A stretch of 64,000 nt of DNA from Flavobacterium johnsoniae UW101 (lineage in GTDB: Bacteria > Bacteroidota > Bacteroidia > Flavobacteriales > Flavobacteriaceae), in the NCBI RefSeq assembly GCF_000016645.1, contig NC_009441.1:3844001-3908000 (forward strand), read 5' to 3'. Of the stretch, positions 18,520-29,300 are shown one piece after another. The position numbers and the translations under genes were made by a program. Within the stretch, counting starts at the first letter, position 1; each line of letters begins with the position of its first letter. Below the pieces are notes generated by a model. It ran no database searches and was not told the DNA's origin. It was given only the letters and a program-made list of their open reading frames with translations.

Positions 18520-18557
18520 AAATCCCACCCGTTTTAACGGATGGGATTTTTTTATTT
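18520..18557 (+). terminator. Rho-independent terminator of the second efflux operon
   Basis: The stem AAATCCCACCCGTT/AACGGATGGGATTT has one mismatch region and a tight TT loop, and is followed by a run of seven T. It lies about 58 bp after the outer-membrane factor stop and just before the convergent nucleosidase gene. Confidence 0.9.
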
Positions 18558-18564
18558 TTAAGAG

Positions 18565-19170
18565 TTATTTTGAAGTTAACTCGTTTACATTCAATTTCAA
18601 AATACTGCCATACGCAACAGCCACTTTGTGAACCTGAACAGTCCAGTCTTCGGCGGCATTATCATCGGCACCATCAGATATGTATTTTAAACATAAAAAC
18701 GGAATATTCTCTTTCATGGCAATCATAGCCAATGCATATGATTCCATATCTACAACATCATAAATGGTTTCAGAATGTTTCATTTCAAAACTGTCTCCCG
18801 TACCGCAGATTCCTATTGGAAGATCCTCCATTTCTAAACCGTATTCTAAAACAGGCGGTAAACCAGATAACGGCGTTTCATATAATTCAAAACCCAATCC
18901 GCGCACGTCCATGTCTCTCTGAACAAATTTGGTACAGCAAACCACATCACCTTTCTTAAAACGTGTACTTCCCGCCGAACCAAGATTTACAATTAATGAA
19001 GGTTTATGTACTTGTATGGCTTTCGTTAATTCGTAAGCAGCATTGACTTTTCCAATTCCGGTTATAAGCGCTGTATGGTCTTTAAAAACTTCTGCCGCTT
19101 CAGAAGCTAATGCAAAAGTGAAAAGAACTTCTTTGAATGGGTATGTATGTTTTTCGTTGATTTTTATCAT
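18565..19170 (-). CDS. Purine nucleosidase/phosphorylase-family protein (MTA/SAH nucleosidase-like)
   Basis: This is a PNP/UDP-family enzyme expected to cleave the glycosidic bond of nucleosides such as 5'-methylthioadenosine or S-adenosylhomocysteine. Motifs are LITGIGKVNAAYELTKA, VNLGSAGSTRFKKGDVV, DVVDMESYALA (the Met-Glu pair that binds ribose) and KYISDGADDNA with the catalytic-type Asp. An upstream TTG would add ten residues, but the ATG at 19170 gives MIKINEKHTYPF and is preferred. The product of about 201 residues is shorter than classical Pfs (about 230), and the exact substrate is uncertain. It is monocistronic. Confidence 0.8.
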   Translation of the reverse strand: MIKINEKHTYPFKEVLFTFALASEAAEVFKDHTALITGIGKVNAAYELTKAIQVHKPSLIVNLGSAGSTRFKKGDVVCCTKFVQRDMDVRGLGFELYETPLSGLPPVLEYGLEMEDLPIGICGTGDSFEMKHSETIYDVVDMESYALAMIAMKENIPFLCLKYISDGADDNAAEDWTVQVHKVAVAYGSILKLNVNELTSK

Positions 19171-19393
19171 AAAAATTAGAAGTGTTTTTTTATGATGCAA
19201 ATATCGGGGATTTTGTTCTGAACTATTTATAAACTTTGTTATTACATTTAAATGAAAATGATAATATTTTATCTTTTGTGAATACTAAAAATAGTTTTTC
19301 CTTTCTTTATTACTACTGCATATCAACTTCAAAATTTTTTGTATTCAAAAATCAAAGTTATGGATTATCTTTAACCATCAAAATTTAATCCTC

Positions 19394-20224
19394 ATGACAG
19401 AAATCTTCAAAATGTTCCGTGTTACAGCCGCAGAGTCTGAAAAAATAATGCAGTCTGTAAACGAACCGCATGCACATAATTTTGAAGAACTGATTATTGG
19501 CAGTAAAGGCCAGCTGGAACATTTTATAGATTTTAGTTCCAAATTAATAGACGCACCTTTTATAAGTTTTGTAACACAGGGCAAAATTCATCGTGTAAAA
19601 CCGCTTATAAAAAACGGCGAATGTGATATGTGGGTTTTACGATTTAAAAGTGAATTTATTGCCGAAACTACTTTTAGCCTGTATGCTTCTTTTCATGATA
19701 AAGCAAATATTAGTTTACAGAGTAATCAGTGTTTTGAAAAACTGGATGTGCTGTGTAAAATGACTTATGATGAATATGTACAGGAATCTCCGGATCTCTC
19801 TGTAATTAAACAATTATTAAGTACTTTGTTTACTATTATCGAATCGGAACGACGTAAATTGAATCTGGATAATGACGAGTCTAAGAAAATTCAGAGTTCG
19901 ACTTTTAAAAACTTCTTGAGATTGTTAGAAGAACATTATAAGGAATCTAAAGATGTAAATTTTTATGCTGAAAAACTTTTTATGACTTCAAGAAACTTAA
20001 ACCTCATCTGCCAGAATATCTTACAGCAGAGTGTTTCAGAAATCATAGAAACCAGAAAACTTACCGAAGCTAAAAACCTATTAATGACTACTGATAAAAA
20101 TGTCGCTGAAATAGGTTACGAACTCGGATTCAACGAAAAGACATATTTTACACACGCCTTTAAACGCAAAGCAGGCATGACTCCAACTGAGTTTAGAGAC
20201 GAAATGCAAAAACTGCTTTCTTAA
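19394..20224 (+). CDS. AraC-family transcription regulator
   Basis: This is a DNA-binding regulator of 276 residues. The N-terminal part has a cupin-like sensor (EPHAHNFEELIIGSKGQLEH). The last 100 residues form the AraC double helix-turn-helix: first helix pair at VNFYAEKLFMTSRNLNLICQ, second at VAEIGYELGFNEKTYFTHAF, ending with the signature KRKAGMTPTEFR. It lies 105 bp upstream of the dioxygenase/esterase pair on the same strand. A cis-acting role on that pair is likely but inferred. Confidence 0.93.
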   Translation: MTEIFKMFRVTAAESEKIMQSVNEPHAHNFEELIIGSKGQLEHFIDFSSKLIDAPFISFVTQGKIHRVKPLIKNGECDMWVLRFKSEFIAETTFSLYASFHDKANISLQSNQCFEKLDVLCKMTYDEYVQESPDLSVIKQLLSTLFTIIESERRKLNLDNDESKKIQSSTFKNFLRLLEEHYKESKDVNFYAEKLFMTSRNLNLICQNILQQSVSEIIETRKLTEAKNLLMTTDKNVAEIGYELGFNEKTYFTHAFKRKAGMTPTEFRDEMQKLLS

Positions 20225-20329
20225 AAACACAACCATTCTTCCGAAAATCGTTACCGCTGCCACTGTTATTAAACAGAACTTTGTATCTCTTTAAAATGAT
20301 ACTTTTTACACGACTAATAACGATATAAA

Positions 20330-21220
20330 ATGGACAGAAAAGATTTTTTAAAAACTATGGCAATTTTACCAATTGGAGCTGCAGCTATGAAACTCAGTTC
20401 TCTTAAAACTGTTTCTGATTCTTTTGCAGCAACTGAAAGAATGCCGGTTCTTTTTCTTGGGCACGGTAATCCGATGAATGCTCTGGCCGATAACAACTTT
20501 ACACAGGGTTTTCAAAACGTTTCTAAAACATTACCTAAACCAAAAGCGATTCTTTGTATTTCTGCACATTGGGAAACAAAAGGAACTTTTGTAACGGCGA
20601 TGGAAAAACCAGAAACGATTCATGATTTTGGAGGTTTCCCTCAGGCTTTATTTGATGTGCAGTATCCGGCACCTGGAAGCCCGGAACTGGCTCTGGAAAC
20701 TCAAAAAATTATCACTTCAACTTCTGTTGGACTGAGTCATGACTGGGGTCTGGATCACGGCTGCTGGACGGTTGTTAAATTCCTTTATCCAGATGCCGAT
20801 ATTCCAGTTATACAAATGAGTATCGATTATACTAAACCCGCTTCTTATCACTACGAATTAGGAAAAGAACTTGCTGCACTAAGACGCAAAGGTGTTCTTA
20901 TTGTGGGAAGCGGCAACTCAGTTCATAATCTTCGATTGGCAGCGTGGGACAAAATGATGCTTCCCGGATATGCTTTTGAGTGGGCTCATATTGCCAATGA
21001 AAAAATGAAAAAAATGATTATTGAAGAAGATCATCAATCTTTAGTGAATTTTGATAAACAAGGAAAAGAATTCCAGCTTGCGGTGCCTACGCCTGAGCAT
21101 TATATGCCGTTATTGTACATTTTATCTCTTAGGGAAAAAGATGAAAAAGCGACCATTTTTAATGATGCTATTGTAGCGGGATCGCTCAACATGATGTCTG
21201 TCAAAATAGATAAGGCATGA
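20330..21220 (+). CDS. Class III extradiol ring-cleavage dioxygenase (LigB family, DODA/YgiD-like)
   Basis: This metal-dependent dioxygenase family cleaves catechol-type rings, for instance DOPA. Metal and active-site residues are visible: His45 in FLGHGNPM, His80 in ISAHWE, His199 in GNSVHNL and His257 in TPEHYMP. His143 in LDHGCW is also conserved. The N-terminus (MDRKDFLKTMAILPIGAAAM) resembles a twin-arginine signal with an RK pair, so export to the periplasm is possible; most YgiD homologues lack this. The gene overlaps the next one by 4 bp (ATGA), which implies coupled translation. The AraC gene upstream may control it. The physiological substrate is unknown. Confidence 0.9.
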   Translation: MDRKDFLKTMAILPIGAAAMKLSSLKTVSDSFAATERMPVLFLGHGNPMNALADNNFTQGFQNVSKTLPKPKAILCISAHWETKGTFVTAMEKPETIHDFGGFPQALFDVQYPAPGSPELALETQKIITSTSVGLSHDWGLDHGCWTVVKFLYPDADIPVIQMSIDYTKPASYHYELGKELAALRRKGVLIVGSGNSVHNLRLAAWDKMMLPGYAFEWAHIANEKMKKMIIEEDHQSLVNFDKQGKEFQLAVPTPEHYMPLLYILSLREKDEKATIFNDAIVAGSLNMMSVKIDKA

Positions 21221-21954
21221 GCATAAAAAAGTCGGTTTGGATTTCTTTTGGAATCCTTTTTCTAATTTCAATTTTCAGTTTTACCATTATGAATTCGAAT
21301 ACTAAAAATACTAAACTGCATTATGTAGTAAGACAGCCCAAAGTTCAAACAACTAATCCGCCTCTGCTTATTTTACTGCACGGCGTAGGCGGTAATGAAC
21401 AAAATCTGTTTTCATTTGCTCCAGAATTACCAGATAATTTTGTTGTGGTTTCAGCAAGAGGTCCGCTCACTTTTGGTCCAAACAGCTTTGCGTGGTTTCA
21501 GGTAGATTTTTCAACCGGAAAACCTCAAATAAATGCAGAACAGGCTGAAAACGCACGAAAAATGATTATTGATTTTATTGACGATTTAAAAACAGAAATC
21601 AGTTTTGATTCTAATCAGGTTTATTTAATGGGATTTAGTCAGGGCGGTATTATGAGTTACAGCGTTTCGCTTACAGCTCCAGAAAAAATAAAAGGAATTG
21701 CAGTTATGAGCGGCAGACTTCTGCCAGAAATCAAACCCTTTATTGCAGATGACAAACGTCTTGAAAAACTTAAAATCTTCATTTCACACGGAAAACAAGA
21801 TGCTGTTTTAAATTATCAATATGCTTTAGACGCTTCTGAATTTTTGAAAACAAAAAACCTAAATCCTGAATTTCATTCTTATGAAGAAGGTCATACGGTC
21901 AATAAACAAATGTTTGATGATGTAAATCTTTGGTTAAAAATCAATTTAAATTAA
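21217..21954 (+). CDS. Phospholipase/carboxylesterase-type alpha/beta hydrolase
   Basis: This is a serine hydrolase of the acyl-protein thioesterase/YpfH type (Abhydrolase_2). The 245-residue protein has an N-terminal hydrophobic segment (about 8-26) acting as anchor or signal. The oxyanion loop is LLHGVGGNEQNL, the nucleophile Ser141 in GFSQGG, Asp195 in HGKQDAVL and His226 in EEGHTV, a complete triad. It overlaps the dioxygenase gene by 4 bp. In related genomes LigB-type dioxygenases are often paired with such esterases, which suggests action on an ester of an aromatic compound, but this is inference. Confidence 0.9.
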   Translation: MSIKKSVWISFGILFLISIFSFTIMNSNTKNTKLHYVVRQPKVQTTNPPLLILLHGVGGNEQNLFSFAPELPDNFVVVSARGPLTFGPNSFAWFQVDFSTGKPQINAEQAENARKMIIDFIDDLKTEISFDSNQVYLMGFSQGGIMSYSVSLTAPEKIKGIAVMSGRLLPEIKPFIADDKRLEKLKIFISHGKQDAVLNYQYALDASEFLKTKNLNPEFHSYEEGHTVNKQMFDDVNLWLKINLN

Positions 21955-21991
21955 ACATATCGAAACAATTTAAAGTTCTATTCTAAAAATT

Positions 21992-22034
21992 AAAAAAGAG
22001 TCTTTCAAAGTAATTTTGCAAGACTCTTTTTTTT
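21992..22034. terminator. Bidirectional terminator between convergent genes
   Basis: The stem AAAAAAGAGTCTT/AAGACTCTTTTTT has a loop of about 15 bases and A/T runs on both sides, so it can work for the plus-strand esterase operon and the minus-strand patatin gene. Confidence 0.9.
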
Positions 22035-22055
22035 GGATGTTGGTTTATTCTAATT

Positions 22056-23180
22056 TTAAGTATTCTGTTTTAATACGTTTACAATATCGAGAAAAATATC
22101 GCTTCCTTCTCCGCTTAAAAAATTTGCTGCTGTATCAATCAGCGAATCCACATTTGACTGCGCTATATTGTCCATTTTGGATTGCTCTCTTGTAATAGAA
22201 GGTTCTAATCTAAAATACGTAAGTCCGCCTTTTTGAAATCCGGATAATTGCTGGCTCGAAACCAATTGAACCGATTCTGTAATGATATTGACAATAGCAC
22301 CACGTCCGTTTTCTGTTCCCGATAAATCATCTAAATCGCTCGCAAGCCATGGTGTAAAACCCCAATTTCCGTAATCAGGATCAGGAAGTCCCTGATGATT
22401 TGTAACCAATCCGGCTCCGCTTGGGTAAGAACCTGTTCCTAAAGATATTAGAATTATATCATCTAATGAAGAAGCTAATTTTGTTCTAAAAGCTTCGCTC
22501 ACTGCCCAAACTGCAGGATTATTTGACATTACACCGCCATCAAGAGCCCATCTTTCGCTGGCATTAGAATTTGGAGCGCTTCCTCCGCCTAATTTCCCAA
22601 CTGGAAAATAAGTTGGTGCTGCACTTGTTGCTCTTGCTGCTTCCCATACCTGATAATCATCTCCTGGATTTGCCGCATCATACCAATTGAACAAATAAGG
22701 ACCGTAATCTTGTCCCAGAGTTGGATTTTGAATACTGTTACCGCTGCTGTTAATAGTATAACTAGTTGTAAAAACATGTTTTGTTCTTGCATTTTCTAAA
22801 GCTGCCATGTTTTGTTTGGCATCATTCAAAGTATAGTTTCCGTATTTCTGCTGTAAAAAGGGTTCTACTCCATTTCCGTTTCCATCATTGGCATAATACA
22901 AAGAATAATAATCTGGTACAATTGACGGTTGAGAAACAAAAATCTGAGAGCCGTCGTTTGTGTAAATTTCGTAGATTTCACTTGCTGTTAATGGTAATTT
23001 GTTATTTACCGGAGAAGATAAAGCAGTGGCAATAATACCTCCTGTCGATGTACCTCCTATTATATCAAACATTTCATAACATGATTTATTCAGCGCTGCT
23101 TCTATCTGCGAAAGAAAATAAGAAGGTATAATTCCTTTTATACCGCCTCCGTCAACTGTTAAAATAATAATTTTACTCAT
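22056..23180 (-). CDS. Patatin-like phospholipase
   Basis: This lipid acyl hydrolase uses a Ser-Asp dyad. It shows the oxyanion-hole sequence DGGGIKG (residues 10-16), the nucleophile elbow GTSTG with Ser45, and the catalytic Asp214 in LDGGVMSNNPA. At 374 residues it has the length of plant-patatin-like bacterial enzymes (CapV-like size range), but no second domain is evident. It has no signal peptide. It is monocistronic, with terminators on both sides. No cyclase or other defence gene lies next to it, so there is no reason to call it an anti-phage effector. A housekeeping or storage lipase role is equally possible. Confidence 0.92.
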   Translation of the reverse strand: MSKIIILTVDGGGIKGIIPSYFLSQIEAALNKSCYEMFDIIGGTSTGGIIATALSSPVNNKLPLTASEIYEIYTNDGSQIFVSQPSIVPDYYSLYYANDGNGNGVEPFLQQKYGNYTLNDAKQNMAALENARTKHVFTTSYTINSSGNSIQNPTLGQDYGPYLFNWYDAANPGDDYQVWEAARATSAAPTYFPVGKLGGGSAPNSNASERWALDGGVMSNNPAVWAVSEAFRTKLASSLDDIILISLGTGSYPSGAGLVTNHQGLPDPDYGNWGFTPWLASDLDDLSGTENGRGAIVNIITESVQLVSSQQLSGFQKGGLTYFRLEPSITREQSKMDNIAQSNVDSLIDTAANFLSGEGSDIFLDIVNVLKQNT

Positions 23181-23320
23181 AACTCTTTGATTTAGTAGTT
23201 TGTATTAGGTCTTTTTGCACAATAAATTTATAGAACCTGAGTGCTGCGAAGAATTAAATTGTCATCTAACGGTTATTTTTGGGTATAAAACCCTTGTTGT
23301 CAAGTATGAGTAATAAGCGA

Positions 23321-23357
23321 AAAAAAAAGAGATGCCAATTAAGACATCTCTTTTTAA
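23321..23357 (-). terminator. Rho-independent terminator of the giant surface-protein operon
   Basis: The stem AAAAAGAGATG/CATCTCTTTTT has an 11-base loop and T-rich flanks on both strands. It lies 5 bp beyond the stop of the minus-strand gene at 23362 and marks the end of the 15-kb transcription unit. Confidence 0.85.
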
Positions 23358-23361
23358 AAAT

Positions 23362-26300
23362 TTATTTAATTAAAAACTTGGCTTTGTAACTCTTATCTGC
23401 ATTTTGCAGTATTAAGAAATAAACTCCAGAAGCTCTTAAATGTGTTTTAATTTCTTTGCTAAAATTACTGTTGATTTCCAATTTAGGCTGTTTGTAAACC
23501 GCTTTTCCATTAGCATCAAAAATAACTAAGTCAAATGTTCCTTCGTCACCATTTAAATGTAAAGTAAAGTTTCCGTCATTTGGAACTGGAGAAATAAAGA
23601 AACCGTTTTTACCCGAAACCGGATTATCAACAGATAACGTCGTATCGACTTTTACTTCTAACGAAGTTGTTTTACTGCATGAAGCCTGAGTCAGATAATT
23701 CAGAGACAAGGTCTGAGTTCCTTTTTCTGTCCATTTAATTATTACAGTGTTGTTGCTTTGATCGATAATTTCTCCGCCAGTAACATTCCATGTATACGCC
23801 TGCATTGACTGCGTTGCGGTATAAGTTACTGTTGTATTATCATTGGTAATCAAAATATCACCTGTAATATCTGCTGTATTATTTAATCCAACCTCAACAT
23901 TGGCAGAAACAATTCCTTTTCCTTGTAAACCGCTTGATTTCTTGTTCAGTTTTGTTAAATCAATTCCAAATGAATGATCTCCAGCAAATTTTTCGATGTT
24001 TCCAATTTCAAATTCTTTATCTGAAACTTTTGTTAAAGTGATATTTTCGTTAGAAACTGAGATGCCGCCCGACTTCACAATAATATCATTTTTCGTTAAT
24101 GCCGAAGCTATAATTTCATCAGCAAATTCAACTTTTATAATATCTTTTTCAGAACAATCGCTGTTTGCCGAACTTAACGGAGTTACTGTACAATTAAGAT
24201 CTACAATATCAATATATACTTCTACTCTGCTGGCATCACTTGCATTTCCAAACTCATCATATACTATTGCTTCAAAAGTATTTTTACCAATATATCCTTT
24301 TATCGGAATTAAAACTTCTTTTGCCGTTTCCTGATTTTGTTTGCTAACCAGAGTTTTTCCGGTTGGCGTTACAGCATATAATTCTACGGTTTGTTTATTT
24401 CCGTTTGTGGTTAAAGCAATCGACAAATCATTACCAGAAGTAATATTATCTGTGGCAGATGTTCCTCTATCCGGCGTAATACGAAGGTTTGATGGTGCCG
24501 AAGGTTTTCCAAACTTCACTTCCCACATAGTACTCGAATTTCCTGTTCCAAAGTTGCCTGAAAGATCTTTAAAGCTTGTTTGGTCTACTACAATTTTATA
24601 ACCGCCTTCTGCTTGTGTATAATCTCCTAAACCTGAAATTAAATAATGTAAATCGTCTTGTTTCGTGACATTTAGATTTGCATTTAAGTTTACACTTCCT
24701 TTGTAAAGCGTAACCCAGTTTTTATCAAAACTACTTATTGGTTTATTCAGAGTTATTACAACATCGGTTACATTCTGGCTGTGAACTGCTCCCTGATATT
24801 TCGGCGTAAAGGCATCAATTTCAGGAATACTTATATCTACTTTCCATTTTTGTGTTTGAACCACTAAACCAAAAGTATTGTCTTCTGCTTTTATTGATGG
24901 CAAATCAACCGCTAATTCATACTGACCGTTTTCTTTGTTGTACTCGTTCAGTCCTACAATGGTGTATTTCAAATTATCTTCGGTCACAATTGAAACGTTG
25001 TCAAGCGCTTTTCCGTTTAACGTCAGTTTGTCTTTTGTAAACTGAACCGGTTTTACGAATTTATTAAACTGAATTTCAACACTATTTACCGCCTGCGCTT
25101 CGATTTGATCTGTTTTAAACTGAACAATTCCCAATTCACCGATTATCTGAATCCATGAAACACTTTTACCTTCTACTCCTTCATTATCTTCTAAATCTTT
25201 AATTCCGGCACATTGAACTGTTAATTCATAATACCCGGAAGCAAGAGACAGTGTTTTTATATTTAAAACATAAGTAGAATCGTTTACTTTACCAATAAAA
25301 CTATCGTTAAACGGAACTTTGGTTCCCTGATGAATTAAAGTAACATTCTGTGCTGTAAATGTAGCCGGATTAATTGCTTTGTTAAAGTTTACCTGAACAG
25401 ATTCTACTGGTTTTGTAGTAGTTGACGGCAGACTTTCAAAAGAAACTACTTTTGGTACATTGGTATTGATAACGGTGTAGTATAAAGTATATCTTTCTAA
25501 TCCCGAAATTTTATCAAGGAAATGAAGTTTGTTTTCATACTTAGGTTCTAATCCGTCTTTTAGCGTAACGTGTGTCTGCCAGAAGTTTTCTATTGGCAGT
25601 TCCAGATTGTCGCTTATTCTCACTACTCTTTCCAGTTTGTATTTGTCTGATCCAGGATCAGCTGTATTTCCATAATTCCATCCTGTTTTAGATGAATTCA
25701 TGGTTAAAGTTGTCGTAAGCAGACTTGGCGAAATAGTATTTGAAACTGTTCCTGCGGCCACTTTATAAACTTCATCGCTTTCTCCGTTTGAATAATAAAT
25801 AGCATCTGGAGTATCATTAGCATCTACAATATCATTTACAAGGAAATCGTTGATGTTATCCTGACCTGCACCATACGCTTTTACGCTCTTAATTAATTCA
25901 TGAACATACGAAGCTTTAATCAGGCTTAGGTTTTTGTTTCCGTAACTGCTTAGATGTTTTATTTTAAGATCGTATTCTACAAAATGTCCTAATAAAGTAC
26001 TGGTAAACCACCATTGCCCAAGTGCAGATTTTTGTGGTTCAATATTTCCGAAATCAACATTTAATAAACCTAATTGTTTTGGTTCGTTGTTAAAGTTGCT
26101 TCCTATAATTTCAAAATCGATTAACAGGCCTTTTTTGTTTTCGATAATTTCCGGCTGAACCGATTCTACCTGAACATTTTTAGCAACTCCGTAACCTTCA
26201 TTTTTAATTAATAAAGCCATTTCTGCCGGAACAATCGGCTCGATTTTATCTGTCAGCGGATCATCTCCTAAAATATCACGCTGCATAAAATAATGCATTA

Positions 26301-29300
26301 CCAAATCTGGACTTGGATTTACTTCAAGAGTCACAGGATATAATTGCACCGTTACTCTTTCGCTTGTATTTGGATCTAAATATGATAATGTTCCTCCAAA
26401 AGAATATGATTTAGCTACAGTTGGAGCAGCTTCTTTTGTTGGTATAAAAATTACAGTTCCAGATTGACTGCTGTTTGGTCCTACAAGTCCTGTTCCGCTA
26501 AGGAAAGCATCTCTATTGATCTGGAACAAATGTGTCATATCGTTTCCGGCCTCATCTCTAATTAATAAATCTAAGTTTAGATCTTTAATTGTATTGGCGT
26601 CACTGCCGTTATTTAATGTAAGAGTTCCTTCGAATGCTTCTCTTGTCATCGTGATTTTTTGAGAAAATTTCACCGTAACGCTGGCACAAACAGATGATTT
26701 AGAAGCTAATTCTTTACCATATTCTTCCATTTCTTTCAGATCGTTCTGATACAATTCTGCTGCAGAAACGAAACCTCTTTTTGCAGTCAGCTCAACTAAT
26801 GCTTTTCTGGTTCTGTCATAGTTCTCAATATCATTTTTATTAATAATATTTGGATATTCTGCATTAGGAGCTTTTATATTTTTACCCCATGCTTCTAAAG
26901 TAGTGTTCCATCTATTACAGAAGCTGTCAATTTCCTGACTTGTAATATCTGTACCTGAAAGATTCGTTTTAATTAGCGCAATATCTGATGCAGAAAATGG
27001 TTTTCCAGCATCCAGATTTGAAGCTGTTTCTTTCATGAAATTTTGAAAGTTAGGGCTTTCTAATAATCTGTCATTGCCTAAATATGCTTTTATCCTATTA
27101 GTTAAGGCTGTTTCAGCATCTGCCATTGCCTGAAAGTCTTCATATTTAGATTGCAAGAAACTGTTTTGAGTGCTTTTACCACTCATAAATTGCTCTATAC
27201 AAGTTTTAGCCATTGACGCAAGTCCAAAATAACATCCTACATTACCTGGAATGCAGCTTCCTAATGCTAAAGTTATATTTATTACATCATTATCAACAGT
27301 CGCAAGAGAAAGTAGGCATGACGCAAGTGTTAAAGGAACAAATGGCGTACAACCCATTGCAGCACTAATAGTCGAAGTTATACAAGGATTTGTACAAATA
27401 GTAGGCAGTTCAGTAATAATATTTCCAATAGCTGTACCTATAGGAATTAATGGTCCAAAACCTCCTCCATTAAAATTAGGCACACCTCCAACAACTGGTG
27501 TAGTTGGTGTTGTACAAGTTATTACATAATAAGGCTGAAATGCCGCCAGATTTTGTTCTGTTTCGCAGACATACGTTCCTTTTGTTATTAAATTATAATT
27601 ACAGTTTTGTCCTGCAGCAGCACTTTTTCCAGTTGATGCCGGTCTTGTAATCAATATTGGTACAATGATAGTCGATTTAGCATTTAATACATCAACTTTA
27701 TCAATCATCAGTTTGAACTTGTAATCTCCCTGACTGTCTACATTAAAAGTTACGTTTGAAAGGGCAATTAAACCGTGATTAGTTACAGTTGCATAACTCA
27801 TTCTGCTTTCTCCTGTATTTAAATCTAAAACAGGATTGTCGATATCGATAACAATTACCGGTTTTGGTACGTTTGTTTCGAATTTAACAACTAAATCAGA
27901 CTGGTATTCATCTGCAATTTCTGTAGGTTTTACAACCCATTCGTAACTTACGGCCTGATACGAAATAAATACTCTTTGATTCGTTACTTTACCCGGATCT
28001 ACCAATAAGTTATTTTGGTAAGAAGCGTGTTTATCTGCCGTTACGGTTACTGTATAATATCCTTCCGGAATTTGAGGTGTGGTAAAAATACCATTATCAT
28101 CACTAAATCCTTCTGCTACAACTGCACCAGAAAACGGATGACGAACGACTACTTTTGCTCCTTTTACGTGAGGCGCTTTTTCTGTATTATACGTGTACTC
28201 ATCAACAACATCGATCAATAAAGAACCTGTTGCTTCTGAAACGGTTTCAATTTTAAAAGGTATGCTTACTCCTCCTCCATTTAAAGGATTTAAAGCTAAG
28301 TTACCGCTTAACGGAACGTTTAACTGCTGTTTGTCTGTTGGTGCTAATTCCAGAATGATTTTTACAGACTCGTTTGGCGCAATTTTGTCAATAACAGCCG
28401 CACTTTTTAATTTCATCCATTCCAGATTTGGAACATCAACTTTTACTTTTTCTGCGTCTATCGCTCCTGTATTTGAAACTGTTACTTCATAAAGACGAGA
28501 GCTTCCTTTTATCATCGTGGTATTGATGCTTACCGGATTTGCCAATAATTTTGGTGTCTGTGCTTTTGCATGATAATACGCTAAAACCGGAAGTTTAGCA
28601 CCTTCATTTGAAGTTACATTAAAATTGATTTCATAATATTTTTGTTCAGCCGATGCTGTTTCTGCCAATATTGTATAGCTTAAAACGGCTTCTTGTCCTG
28701 ATGCTAATGTTAAAGCATCTGTTTGAACTGTAAATCCTGCATCTGCCGGTAATTCTATTTTAATATTGGTTAAAGGAGTTTTACTGTTGTTTTTTAATAC
28801 AAATTCTCCTTTGTACGGAACTTTGGTTACTACTTCCCATTTCAAATAATCTGAAGGTTTGTTCATCCATTCAAAACCAACAATATCAAATTCTGCCTGA
28901 ACTGCATTTTGAGTTCCCGGATATCCTGCGCTTACGGTATAATGACCGCTTTCTGCCTGCAGAGGTTCAAAATCGTAAGCAAAATTTCCTGATGCATTGG
29001 TTTTAACTTTAAATGAACGTGTAAAGCTTCCAGATGCAACGATAATTTCTACTTCCTTATTTACTGCCGGACTGTTGTTTGCCATTTTAGCCGATCCTGT
29101 AATGGCAACCAATTCTCCTGATTTGTAGATTGGCTTAGAAACCGTACTTGTGGCACTGTAACTGGAGAATAATTTTATTGCAGAATATGCTTCGTTATTG
29201 GTATATGATAACTCATTTAATTTTTGATCTGAATTTACAGCCGCTACCAAATAATAGTCACCTGCCTGCTGTGGTAATTTGATCGATTTTACAAGATCCA

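Noticed and set aside
18565-19200. TTG start at 19200 for the nucleosidase gene
   Set aside because: The ATG at 19170 gives a normal start for the family, and the ten extra residues look like translated leader.
22056-23180. Patatin-like protein as a CBASS-type (CapV) anti-phage effector
   Set aside because: No cyclase or accessory gene is adjacent. The gene is monocistronic between terminators, so a defence role is not supported.
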